NCBI GenBank assembly: GCA_963735065.1
Contig: CAVTJL010000001.1
Location: forward strand, 186,001-250,000
Length of the DNA: 64,000 nt
From: CAVTJL01 sp963735065
GTDB lineage: Bacteria > Pseudomonadota > Alphaproteobacteria > Geminicoccales > Geminicoccaceae
Direction of reading: 5' to 3'
Numbering within the stretch: the first letter of the stretch is position 1; the number at the start of each line of letters is the position of its first letter. Position numbers and translations under genes: made by a program. This document shows, one piece after another, positions 27,585 through 36,555 of this stretch. The notes beneath the pieces are model-generated. The model did no database searches. It had not been told where the DNA came from and saw only the letters and a list, made by a program, of their open reading frames with translations.

Positions 27585-28238
27585 ATGGCACTGATCCTCT
27601 ACAGCCACCCTTTTTCCTCTTATTGCCAGAAGGCGCTGACGGCGCTCTACGAGAACGGCACGGCGCTTCGAGCCGCGCATGGTGGGCCCCGAGACGATGC
27701 CGGAGCTCGAGGCGCTCTGGCCGCTGCAGGCGCTTCCCCGTCCTGGTCGACGACGGCCGCACGGTGCTCGAGGCCAGCATCATCATCGAGCATCTCGACC
27801 TCCATCACCCCGGCCCCGTCCGCCTCGTGCCCACCGACAAAAAAACGGCGCTCGAGGTGCGGATGCTGGATCGCGTCTTCGACAACTACGTCATGACGCC
27901 GATGCAGAAGATCGTGGGCGACAGGCTCCGCGCCGGAGGCCGACCGCGATCCCTTCGGCGTGGCCGAGGCGCGCGCGATGCTGGACAAGATCTATCGCTG
28001 GCTCGACCAGCGCATGGCGGGCCGGACCTGGGCGGTGGAAGAAACCTTCAGCCTCGCCGACTGCGCCGCCGCCCCTTCTCTTTTCTATGCCGATTGGGCG
28101 CACGAGATCGACGCATCGCTCACGCATCTCCGCGCCTACCGCGCCCGCCTCCTCGCCCGCCCGTCCTTCGCAAGGGCCGTCGACGAGGCGCGGCCGTTTC
28201 GCTCGTATTTTCCGCTGGGCGCGCCCGATCGGGATTGA
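27585..28238 (+). CDS. Glutathione S-transferase family protein (three frameshifts)
   Basis: The pieces read as one GST of about 217 residues: N-terminal thioredoxin-like domain (LILYSHPFSSYCQKALTALYENG, then FPVLVDDGRTVLEASIIIEHL) and a helical C-terminal domain (ARAMLDKIYRWLDQRM, WAVEETFSLADCAAAPSLFYADW). The frame advances at about 27667, 27731 and 27931. Removing one base at each restores T-A-F-E-P, L-Q-R-F-P-V and R-P-E-A-D. No residue block is missing, so a sequence error is likelier than decay. Confidence 0.8.
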
Positions 28239-28617
28239 GGAGGACTTTTGCCTCCGGCGGCCTGAGCGCTGCGGAGGGAGCGCTAGCCTTTGCCTCAGGC
28301 GCGGTTGTTGCCGCGAAATCCTTAGAGCCCTCGGCTCCTGCGAGCCACCCGCAGCTCTGGCCATACTCGTCTCGCCAGACCTATCGGATTTTCATGGCGT
28401 CAGAATAGCACAGATCACCGTTGGTCCGGCTAAGTAAAAAATATTTCTGATGCCTTCACTACTTGAAGGAGAATTTTTACTGTTCTTGATCATCAGAAAG
28501 GCGGCGGCAACTTGATGGTTCGTGACAACGCGTGCGACTGTGTTGATCTTTTGTGAACTTTCGTCCATAGAATATGGCTTCCGCACAGTGAGCTGTCAGC
28601 AAGGGAACTCACATCCG
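28239..28617. other. Intergenic region, nothing recognised
   Basis: About 380 bases, AT-richer after 28380. It lies upstream of the Gly-rich exported protein and probably holds its promoter. No clear elements were found. Confidence 0.5.
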
Positions 28618-28977
28618 ATGGACAAGCGATCAGAGACGCGGCGGAAGTTCCTCAGGCGAGCAGGCAGCGTGGCGGCGGTGCCGGCCGTTACGGTGCTCGC
28701 CACCGCCGGAAGCAAGAGCGCCCGCGCCAACCCCGGCACAGACCCATCCGGGCCGCCTAGCGGCGGCAATGCCGGAGGACCCATTGGACCGGCCAATGGT
28801 GGCCGGCCGACTGGGCCCGGCAATGGCGGCAACCCCACCAATCCCGGTGGGCCGCGGGGCGGCGTCAAGGACGGCAGACCTGGCAACGGCGACCATGGCG
28901 GTGCTCGTCACCGCGGCGGCAAGAGCGCCCACTCCAACGGGATCCATTACGGGAACCACAGGCACGAGGGCCGATAG
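28618..28977 (+). CDS. Small exported Gly/Pro/Asn-rich protein with Tat-like signal
   Basis: A 119-residue protein with a twin-arginine-like leader (RRKFLRRAGSVAAVPAVTVL, cleavage after SARA). The mature chain is a low-complexity Gly-Pro-Asn repeat (GGNAGGPIGPANGGRPTGPGNGG) ending in a His/Gly/Arg-rich tail. No enzymatic domain is seen. It may be a structural or metal-binding surface protein. The ribosome site is weak. Confidence 0.5.
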   Translation: MDKRSETRRKFLRRAGSVAAVPAVTVLATAGSKSARANPGTDPSGPPSGGNAGGPIGPANGGRPTGPGNGGNPTNPGGPRGGVKDGRPGNGDHGGARHRGGKSAHSNGIHYGNHRHEGR

Positions 28978-29199
28978 GCCGGGTGACGGCGCCGGCGGCA
29001 AGCGCGGGCCACCTGGGGCGGCAGCGACGGCGGACCCGACGATGGCGGCGCGCCCGCTGAACCCCGCGCAATGGCCGTTCGGCTGACCGAGCCACGGTCG
29101 ACAGGACAGCGGACGCCGCACGTCTTCATAGGAAGGGCGCTTCGCTCAGCCAGCGGCTGAAAACCCCATCTTGCGCATGTTCTGTGTAGTGCCATACCC

Positions 29200-30123
29200 C
29201 TAATTGACGAGGTAGTTTGCGCATTCGTCAGATGTGAAGCTAGCCAACAGGTCGCTCGCGGCCGTCCAGAGCGCGCCCTTGGTCCGGGTTGCGGCTTTCC
29301 GGAGCAGGGCCTTGAGCTTGGCGAAGAGCCGCTCGATCGGATTGAGGTCGGGTGACCCTGTCAGCTTCGTTGACATCACTCCGTGGGATCGGTCTGTGGC
29401 CGATGGCGGCAGGTAGAGGACGGAGGCATCAGCCGCTTCAACAGCTTGGCGGACGCCGTCGACTTTATGCGCGGCGAGGCTGTGCATGACCACCACGCCA
29501 CCCTTGCCGAGTGCCGGTGCCAGGACCTGCTCGACATACCCCTTAAAGGCGGCGCCGCTCATCGGTCCATCGAGGACGAGCGGGGCGATCACCCGGCTCT
29601 GCCGCAGGCCGGCGATGAAGGTCGTGGTCGCCCAATGGCCGTGCGGCACTGCCGCCACCAGGCGCTCGTCCGAAAGGCAGCGCCCATACCGCCTCGCCAT
29701 GTTGGTGGCGGTCGCGGTCTCGTCGAGAAACACGAAGCGGCTGGAATCCACAAGGGGCTGCCATGAGCACCAGCGGCGCCGCTGGATCGCGACGTCGGGC
29801 CGATCCTGCTCGGCCGCTCTCAATGATCTTTTTATGCCTGAGGCCGAGGCGGCGCTGCAGCGCCACCTGGAGCTCGGCCAGCGTGATGTCGGGCATCGCC
29901 TGGACGATCCTCGCAAGCTCGACCTCGTCCCCGCCAGGGCCGCCGGGCGATGCCAGCCCGCCTGGGCCGGGGCTGCGCTGCCCGTCTCACGCACACGCTG
30001 CATCAGCCTGATCGCCGCCGACGCGCTCACCTCGAAGCGCCGCGCCGCCTCGCGCATCGAGCTACCGCTCTCGACCGCGCGCACGATCCGCTCGCGAAGG
30101 TCCATCGACAACGGCGCCGTCAT
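29200..30123 (-). mobile_element. IS630-family transposase, degenerate copy
   Basis: A rearranged IS630 transposase. Intact parts are the HTH (DLRERIVRAVESGSSMREAARRF), 'LVDSSRFVFLDETATATNMARRYG' with the first catalytic Asp, and 'SPDLNPIERLFAKLKALLRK' with the Glu. Three faults show it is dead: a frame change plus a deletion of the segment between 'RRLGL' and 'RHKK', the second catalytic Asp replaced by His (VVMHSLAAHK where the family has VVMDN), and extra residues between 'YLPP' and 'SPDLNP'. Clear terminal inverted repeats could not be found. Confidence 0.85.
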
Positions 30124-30951
30124 CCTGATCCTCCTACAGACCCCACCGGTAGTGTCGAATCACAGGCATCGATTCTATACAATGAAGATGCTCTGGCGTG
30201 ACAATCCTGTCGCTTGCTTGAGCAAAGCCACCAGCAGGATTGTCACGTCGTTGATCGAAGAGGCGCCGCCCACAACCGCACGCGGCCATGGCGGGCGGCC
30301 GCCGGTATCATCTCGTCGGCCCGATCGGGCCATTGCTCGTCGCTCGGGAGTCCGGCGTGTCGGCTGTGCTGCGGGCCGAGGCCGCAGGTCTTCTTGAGCG
30401 ACGCCACAACCGGTCGGTGCGGCGACGGCCGAAGCGACCCGCCGTCGATCGCGTGGCTGGTCGTCTTCTCGAGCCTGTGTCACGTTGAAGAGTCCCCGAG
30501 GATCGAGCTCTTCTATCCTGCCAATCTAGAGCGGCTCGACCTCATGGTGACTGACGCCAATTGGAGTGAAGTCGCGCGCGGCACCGGGCGGATCGTGGCA
30601 GCCGCCTTGTTCTGGTTGATCTCCGCTAGCGCCCTGGCGGAGCACCCGCTTGCAGCGGCTCGACCGCGCTGGCGCCCTGCAACCATTACTGCTCGAGGCT
30701 TGGCCATGCGAGACAATTTGTAGCCGCCCGTCGTGGGGGCTTGGCCGAGTGGATCAGCCTCATTTACTCTCATGCTTTCGGCTCGCGACGGCTTCGTATC
30801 CACGGTAGCTGGCTTGCTGGCCGTCACCAGAGCTGCTCGAAGGGCTGAGAGCGGGCCTGTGTTCAGCGACAATCATGATGGCCGGTTGGCGACGATGATC
30901 TTGGCAGGCGGGGCCGCCGCGGTCTCGGCCTAGGTGGTGAGCGATCGGACG
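30124..30951. other. Gene-poor region next to the dead IS, with a long inverted repeat
   Basis: About 830 bases with no supported ORF. Short frames in it (for example around 30490-30720) match nothing I recognise. It contains the 13-bp inverted repeat listed separately. It may be debris from transposition. Confidence 0.5.
30197..30247. repeat. 13-bp perfect inverted repeat with 25-base centre
   Basis: CGTGACAATCCTG (30197-30209) and CAGGATTGTCACG (30235-30247) are exact reverse complements. The centre contains a smaller TTGCT/AGCAA hairpin. There is no T-run after it, so a structured element or transposon end is as likely as a terminator. Confidence 0.7.
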
Positions 30952-31686
30952 ATGACGACGCGCGATCATTACGAGACGCTCCTGGCGGAGCACTACAGCT
31001 GGATGTTCGGCGTGCCGTTCGCCCTGAAGGTGGCCGAGCAGCGCCGGCTTCTCGAGCAGCTGGACGCCCTGCCGACGTCACGCGGGCTGGCGCTCGATCT
31101 CGGCTGCGGATCGGGGTTCCAGAGCGTCGCCCTGGCCGAGCTCGGCTTCGGCCGCGTCGTCGCCGTGGATCTGAGCCCGACGCTGCTGGCGGAGCTCGAT
31201 CGCCGCAAAGGCGATCATCCCATCGAGACGGTCGAGGCCGATCTCGTGGCACATCTCGCCGGTGTCGCGCGCGGCTCGACGGACCTGGTCTCGTGCATGG
31301 GGGACACCCTCACCCATCTGGGCGACCGCGACCAGGTCCGCGCGCTCTTCGCCGCCGCCGTCACCGCCCTCGCCCCGGGCGGCCTGCTCGCCATCACCTA
31401 CCGCGACCTTACGCCCGCGCTCGCCGGCACGGACCGGCTCATCCAGGTCGCCGGCGACGCGGACAGGATCCTCACCTGCTTTCTTGAATATTTCCCCCTG
31501 CACGTCACCGTTCACGACATCCTGCACGAGCGCGCGGGCGAAGGCTGGCGCATGCGCGCCAGCGCCTACGACAAGCTCCGCCTGCCGGCCCACTGGGTCG
31601 AGCAGGCGCTACGCGCGGCGGGGCTCGCGCGGATCGAGACCACGGCGGCGGGCCGCCTCACCGCCGTCGTCGCACGCATGGGCTGA
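30952..31686 (+). CDS. Class I SAM-dependent methyltransferase
   Basis: A 244-residue methyltransferase with motif I 'ALDLGCGSGFQSVALAELG', the acidic loop 'VVAVDLSPTLLAEL', and motif 'VSCMGDTLTHLGD'. The start may be ATG 30952 or GTG 30934. The substrate is unknown. It precedes the VOC-carbonic anhydrase cluster by 170 bases. Confidence 0.82.
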   Translation: MTTRDHYETLLAEHYSWMFGVPFALKVAEQRRLLEQLDALPTSRGLALDLGCGSGFQSVALAELGFGRVVAVDLSPTLLAELDRRKGDHPIETVEADLVAHLAGVARGSTDLVSCMGDTLTHLGDRDQVRALFAAAVTALAPGGLLAITYRDLTPALAGTDRLIQVAGDADRILTCFLEYFPLHVTVHDILHERAGEGWRMRASAYDKLRLPAHWVEQALRAAGLARIETTAAGRLTAVVARMG

Positions 31687-31856
31687 CAGCCGATCGGCCA
31701 TGCTCGTATCGGCCGCGGGGCCGGGGATCGCCACAAAGCGATGGCGCCCACCCAGCCGCACCATTGACCCTGGCGGCGCTCGGGCGCAGCTTCCGTCGCG
31801 CCCTGGGCGGCTGCCCTTGGACGAGGCGGCGGCGAGGGGCGAGGAGGTGACAAAAA

Positions 31857-32812
31857 ATGACGCAGATCGGAGGCTTCATCCCGCCGGCCCGGCGACCCGA
31901 CGTTTTGGGCGTGCACTCGCTCGACCATTTCAGCCTCACCGTGCCCGACATGGAGAAGGCCAAGAGCTTCTATGGCGGCTTCGGGCTCGAGCTGCGCGAG
32001 CAGGCGGGTGCCCTGCAGCTCCACACGGCAGGCAGCGATCATCGCTGGGGCACGCTGGTCGAGGGCGCGCGCAAGAAGCTGCATCACGTGGCGTTCGGTG
32101 CCTTCGCCGACGATATCGACCGCTTCCGCCTGCGGCTGGAGCGCCTGGGCATCGAGCGGCTCGATCCGCCCGCGGGCTTCGAGAGCAACGGGCTTTGGTG
32201 CCGCGATCCGGACGGCACGCTGGTCGAGATCCGCGTGGCCGAGAAAAGCTCGCCCGATGCGAAGGCGAGCTTCGAGATGCCCTCCTCGCCGGCGGGCGTG
32301 GCCGGTGCGCCCAACCGCAGCCATGCCCCCTTCGTGCGGCCGCGGCGCCTCGCCCACGTGCTGCTGTTCAGCAACGACGTGCCGCGGCAGATCCGCTTCT
32401 ACGAGGAGGTCTTGGGGCTTCGCCTGTCCGACCGCTCGGGCGACGGCATCGCCTTCATGCACGGCGTCCACGGCAGCGACCATCACGTCATCGCCTTCGC
32501 CAAGTCGGACGGCCCGGGCCTGCACCACTGCAGCTGGGACGTGGCCTCCATCAACGAGATCGGCCTCGGCGCCATGCAGATGGCGGACAAGGGCTTCGTC
32601 AAAGGCTGGGGCCTCGGCCGCCACGTGCTGGGCTCCAACTATTTTCACTATGTCCAGGACCCTGGGGCAGCTTCTCCGAATATTCCTCCGACATCGACTA
32701 CATCCCCTGCGATCAGGACTGGCAGGCAGGCGACCACCCGCCCCACGACGCCTTCTACATGTGGGGCCCGACCCCGCCCGAGGATTTCATCAAGAACTAC
32801 GAGGCCGCGTGA
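31857..32812 (+). CDS. Extradiol-dioxygenase-like VOC protein (catechol 2,3-dioxygenase type), one frameshift
   Basis: Two VOC modules of about 317 residues in total: LDHFSLTVPDMEKAKSFYGG in the first and LAHVLLFSNDVPRQIRFYEEVLGLRL in the second. The second module keeps likely metal ligands: His of LAHV, His of GLHHCSWD and Glu of FSEYSSDIDYI. The frame breaks at about 32661. Restoring one C gives DPWGSFSEYSSD, the conserved extradiol C-terminal block. The ribosome site GAGGAGGTG is strong. It probably cleaves an aromatic diol or related ring. Confidence 0.82.
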
Positions 32813-32843
32813 GACCTGCTCGCGGCCACAGCTAGGGACATTC

Positions 32844-33470
32844 ATGGCGCGCATCTATGCCTATGCCGGGATCCGGCCGGTGGTGCATCCCACAGCCTTC
32901 GTGCATCCCGAGGCCGTGCTGATCGGCGACGTGATCATCGGCGAGGGTGTGTTCGTCGGCCCCGGGGCGAGCCTCAGGGGCGACCTGGGGCGGCTCGTCG
33001 TCGAGCGCGGCGCCAATGTGCAGGACAATTGCGTGATGCACGGCTTTCCCGGCAAGGACTGCGTCGTCGAGGAGGACGGCCACATCGGCCATGGCGCCAT
33101 CCTCCATGGCTGCCGTGTTGGAAAAAACGCGCTCATCGGCATGAACGCCGTCGTCATGGACGGGGCGGTCGTCGGCGAGAACGCGTTCGTGGGCGCCATG
33201 AGCTTCATCAAGGCGGGCTTCGAGGTGCCGCCCGGCATGCTGGCGGCGGGCCTGCCGGCGCGGATCGTGCGCGCCCTCTCGCCCGAGGAGATCGCCTGGA
33301 AATCCTCGGGAACGCGAGAATATCAAGAGCTGGCACGGCGCGCCCGGGCGACGCTGGTGCCTTGTGAGCCGCTGCCCGAGCCCGAGCCGGACCGCCCCCG
33401 CTGCCCGACCCTGGGCGAGGTGCGACCGCTGGCCGAGACGAGACGCGGCGGCACCCACAGCTCGGGCTGA
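32844..33470 (+). CDS. paaY: Gamma-carbonic-anhydrase-like protein, PaaY type
   Basis: A 208-residue left-handed beta-helix protein of hexapeptide repeats (VHPTAFVHPEAVLIGDVIIGEGVFVGPGASLRGD). The three metal histidines are evident in 'CVMHGFPG' and 'GHIGHGAILHG', and the C-terminal helix follows (PARIVRALSPEEIAWK). PaaY hydrolyses CoA esters stuck in phenylacetate breakdown, and relatives include CaiE and gamma carbonic anhydrases. It lies 31 bases after the dioxygenase-like gene. Confidence 0.82.
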   Translation: MARIYAYAGIRPVVHPTAFVHPEAVLIGDVIIGEGVFVGPGASLRGDLGRLVVERGANVQDNCVMHGFPGKDCVVEEDGHIGHGAILHGCRVGKNALIGMNAVVMDGAVVGENAFVGAMSFIKAGFEVPPGMLAAGLPARIVRALSPEEIAWKSSGTREYQELARRARATLVPCEPLPEPEPDRPRCPTLGEVRPLAETRRGGTHSSG

Positions 33471-33521
33471 GCCCCCGGCAGCAACCCGACAAAAATCCTC
33501 AACCTCGAGAAGGATCGAGCG

Positions 33522-33848
33522 ATGATCTACGAGATGCGCAACTATCACTGCCTGCCGGGCCAGATGCCCAAGCTTCTCGCCCGCTTCAACGACCACACGC
33601 TCAAGATCTGGGAGAAGCACGGCATCCGCCAGGCGGGCTTCTGGACCACGCTGATCGGCAACTCCAACCACGAGCTGACCTACATGCTGGCCTGGGAGTC
33701 GCTGGCCGAGCGCGAGACCAAGTGGACGGCCTTCATGAACGACCCGGTCTGGCAAAAGGCCCGCGCCGACAGCGAGAAGGACGGCCCGATCCTGTCGCAC
33801 CTGAGCAGCCAGCTCCTCACGCCCACCGCGTTCTCGTCCGTGAAGTAG
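33522..33848 (+). CDS. NIPSNAP family protein
   Basis: A 108-residue protein with the family pattern MIYEMRNYHCLPGQMPKLLARF, a mid 'GFWTTLIGNSNHELTYMLAWESL' strand pair and 'KWTAFMNDPVWQKA'. NIPSNAPs are ferredoxin-like dimers often encoded in aromatic or lipid catabolic clusters with VOC and dioxygenase genes, as here. Confidence 0.88.
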   Translation: MIYEMRNYHCLPGQMPKLLARFNDHTLKIWEKHGIRQAGFWTTLIGNSNHELTYMLAWESLAERETKWTAFMNDPVWQKARADSEKDGPILSHLSSQLLTPTAFSSVK

Positions 33849-34022
33849 CGCCCGCGGGCAAGCCAGCGGCGCCGCGCCTCGGCCTCGACGGCCGGGACGC
33901 GGCGCCGCCCTGCCCCCGAGGCCACGAAAGACGAGCCAATCGCTGCCGTTCCTCCTCCATGGGGAGGTCCCGCCGGCCCGGGATCTCCCGCCACACGATG
34001 GGCCGGCCGAAGGGGGAAGAAG

Positions 34023-35225
34023 ATGGGCGGATCGAGAAGAGGCCGGGGCATCGCCCTGGCGGCGCTCCTGATGGCCGCAGCGCCGGCGATGGCGGGCGAG
34101 GTGCCTTCCGGCGAGGTTCCCTCGGGCGAGCTGCCGTCGGGCGCGCTCTCGGCGAAGAAGCCGCCGGCGAGCACCCTGCCCGAAGCGACGCAGCAGGCGC
34201 TGAGCGGGGTCGTGACACGGGCCATGACCCAATGCGACGTGCCGGGCGCCCTCATCGGCGTCTGGACGCCCCAAGGCGATCTCGAGAGCCCGTTCGGCCT
34301 CGGCCACGTGGCAAAGGGGCGCCCCGTCCGCCTCGCCGATCACTTCGCCATCCGCAGCGTCACGAAATCCTTCACCGTCACGCTGATCCTCCAGCTCGCG
34401 GCCGAGGGCCGGCTCTCGCTCGACGACAAGATCGCGCAATATTATGAAGGTGTGCCTAACGGCGACGCGATCACGCTGCGCGAGCTCGCCGACATGACGA
34501 GCGGCGTCTTCGACTATGTGAAGGACGACGGCTTCATCCAGGCGTTCAGCGACAACCTGCTCAAGAAGTTCACCGACCCCGAGCTCATCGCCTTCGCGCT
34601 GAGGCACAAGGCCAACTTCCCGCCCGGCACCGCCTACGAATATTCGAACACCAACACGCTGCTGCTGGGCCAGGTCGTGGAGAAGGTCACGCACCGCAGC
34701 GTCGCCAAAGAGCTGCGAACGGCCATTCTCCGCCCGCTCCGCCTGCGCCAGACCTCTTATTTGTCGGGCACCCGCATCCCCGGCCCGCGCGCCCAGGGCT
34801 ATCAGGGCGAGGCGAACGGCGAGCCCCAGCCGATCGACGCCAGCTTCACCTCGCTCGGTGCCGCAGGCGCCATGGCCTCGGATCTGGACGACCTCAAGGC
34901 CTGGGCCGGCGCCCTGGTCGACGGCACCCTGCTGCCCGAGAAGCTCCAGGCCGAGCGCTTCGTCACCCACCCCAGGACCAACGGGCCCGACTACGACGCT
35001 TACGGCCTCGGCATCGGCGAGATCGACGGCTGGTGGGGCCACACCGGCATGGGCCTGGGCTTCGCCGCGGCCGTGTTCCGTCGCACCGACACCGACAGCA
35101 CCATCGTCATCCTCGTCAACGCCTCCAACGTCGACGACGTCCCCGCCCGCATCCTGCGCCGCTTCATCAAGATCCTCGAGACGGGCAGCGAGGGGCCGTA
35201 TGCGGGAAAGGCGATTTGTGAGTGA
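34023..35225 (+). CDS. Exported serine hydrolase, class C beta-lactamase/DD-peptidase family
   Basis: A 400-residue protein. After a signal peptide (cleavage near A24) comes a short tandem EVPSG/ELPSG repeat (25-40), then the penicillin-binding-like hydrolase. Catalytic motifs are S112-V-T-K115, Y207-S-N209 and H340-T-G342. These enzymes act as D-alanyl-D-alanine carboxypeptidases, esterases or peptidases. HTG in place of KTG favours peptidase/esterase activity over beta-lactam hydrolysis (inference). GGGGGAAGAAG is the ribosome site. Confidence 0.85.
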   Translation: MGGSRRGRGIALAALLMAAAPAMAGEVPSGEVPSGELPSGALSAKKPPASTLPEATQQALSGVVTRAMTQCDVPGALIGVWTPQGDLESPFGLGHVAKGRPVRLADHFAIRSVTKSFTVTLILQLAAEGRLSLDDKIAQYYEGVPNGDAITLRELADMTSGVFDYVKDDGFIQAFSDNLLKKFTDPELIAFALRHKANFPPGTAYEYSNTNTLLLGQVVEKVTHRSVAKELRTAILRPLRLRQTSYLSGTRIPGPRAQGYQGEANGEPQPIDASFTSLGAAGAMASDLDDLKAWAGALVDGTLLPEKLQAERFVTHPRTNGPDYDAYGLGIGEIDGWWGHTGMGLGFAAAVFRRTDTDSTIVILVNASNVDDVPARILRRFIKILETGSEGPYAGKAICE

Positions 35226-35281
35226 GGGTAAGGCTCGACTGGCACTGAAAGAGGACGAGGAGCGCCCAGGCGGTCCTCAAC

Positions 35282-35680
35282 CTAAGCCTCCGACCGCCCC
35301 CTCGGATAAGCCGTCAGCCCATCCGCAATCACCTCCCACGCCAGCTTCTCGCTCGTCCACACATGGAGCGTGGGCGGTGCCGCTTCCGGGCGGTCGAGGC
35401 TGACGGTCATCACGTCGATGGTCTCGGGCTCGCTGTCGCTGCGGTAGGTGAGCGGCGAGCCGCAGGCCCCGCAGAAGCTCCGCGTCACGGGCGGCGAGGA
35501 TTTTGTCTCGGCGGGCGCTCCCTTGACGATGGTGAAGGCGGCCGAGGGGACACAGACAAACGGCAGGCTCGGGGCCGAGGCCACCTTGCGGCAGGTGCGG
35601 CAATGGCAGATGCCGCTCACCAGGACCGGGCCGTCGATCCGGTAGCGCACGGCACCGCACAGACATCCACCTTCGAGCAT
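35282..35680 (-). CDS. GFA family (glutathione-dependent formaldehyde-activating-like) protein
   Basis: A 132-residue zinc protein. The cysteine pattern is complete: GGCLCGAVRY, CHCRTCRK and FCGACGSPL. Members bind zinc and some bind glutathione. Most, including this one, have no proven role. GGAGGCGAAA precedes ATG 35680. Confidence 0.88.
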   Translation of the reverse strand: MLEGGCLCGAVRYRIDGPVLVSGICHCRTCRKVASAPSLPFVCVPSAAFTIVKGAPAETKSSPPVTRSFCGACGSPLTYRSDSEPETIDVMTVSLDRPEAAPPTLHVWTSEKLAWEVIADGLTAYPRGRSEA

Positions 35681-36035
35681 TTTCGCCTCCGTCCTCGACC
35701 GGCACGCCGCGCCTTCACCATGGCGAGCCTCCGACCCCGATTCGAGTGTAGCGCCCTCCCCATCGAGAGCCACCCCGCAAAATGGCGAGGGCTTGCCGGC
35801 ATCGTCGCGCTGACCGAGGGTGCTGGCGGTCCACCCGTAGTGACGGCACACCCGCGACCGGACCGCCGCGAGATCATCGCAATGCAGCGCTGGTCACGGC
35901 ACAGGCGCGGACGGCCCAGCCGCGCGGCGCGGCGCGTTTCGGATCGACCGTCGCCTTCGTAGACGGCACCGGTATCAGAGAGACCGCAGATGAGGCTCCC
36001 CAGCGGGCTCATATCAATAGGAAGGTCATCACGTA
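35681..36035. other. Intergenic region, nothing recognised
   Basis: About 355 bases between the divergently oriented GFA and VOC genes. No conserved ORF or regulatory motif was seen. Confidence 0.5.
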
Positions 36036-36515
36036 ATGACAGGCCAGACCGAGAACGTGCAGTCAAAGAAATCTTCACTGCCCCGACTGGACAATGTTGG
36101 CATCGTGGTGGAATCGCTTGATGAGGCCATCTCTTTTTTCACCGAGCTTGGCCTCACGCTCCAAGGGCGGGCGATGATCGAGGGAGAATGGGCGGGACGC
36201 GTCACCGGACTGGACGATCAACGTGTCGAGATCGCCATGATGGCTACGCCCGACGGCCACAGCCGTCTCGAGCTCTCGCGATTCCTCGCCCCGTCCGTGG
36301 TCGCCGATCACCGCCGTGCCCCGGTGAACGCGCTCGGCTATCTCCGCATCATGTTCGCCGTCGAGGACATCGACGAGACGCTGGACAGGCTCCGGACGCG
36401 CGGCGCCGAGCTCGTCGGCGATGTCGTACGATACAAGGACGCGTACCGGCTCTGCTATATCCGCGGCCCCGAAGGAATTCTCATCGGATTGGCCGAAGAG
36501 CTCGGCAAAAGGTAG
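36036..36515 (+). CDS. VOC family (glyoxalase/bleomycin-resistance-like) protein
   Basis: A 159-residue single VOC module: LDNVGIVVESLDEAISFFTELGLTL, then VEIAMMATPDGHSRLELSRF and YLRIMFAVEDIDETLDRLRTRGAELVGD, ending with the conserved GPEGILIGLAEEL. Homologues are annotated as lactoylglutathione lyase-like. The substrate is unknown. Confidence 0.85.
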   Translation: MTGQTENVQSKKSSLPRLDNVGIVVESLDEAISFFTELGLTLQGRAMIEGEWAGRVTGLDDQRVEIAMMATPDGHSRLELSRFLAPSVVADHRRAPVNALGYLRIMFAVEDIDETLDRLRTRGAELVGDVVRYKDAYRLCYIRGPEGILIGLAEELGKR

Positions 36516-36555
36516 CCATGCGCATGGCGCTCGAATATCAGATGCAGCCCGCGCT

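Noticed and set aside
29161..30170. Terminal inverted repeats of the IS630 copy (CTGTG…TACC at both ends)
   Set aside because: Only a handful of bases match with gaps, too weak to define the element's ends.
30735..30830. Sequence with 'GGCCGAGTGG', like the D-arm of a tRNA-Ser/Leu
   Set aside because: No matching acceptor stem, anticodon arm or T-loop follows.
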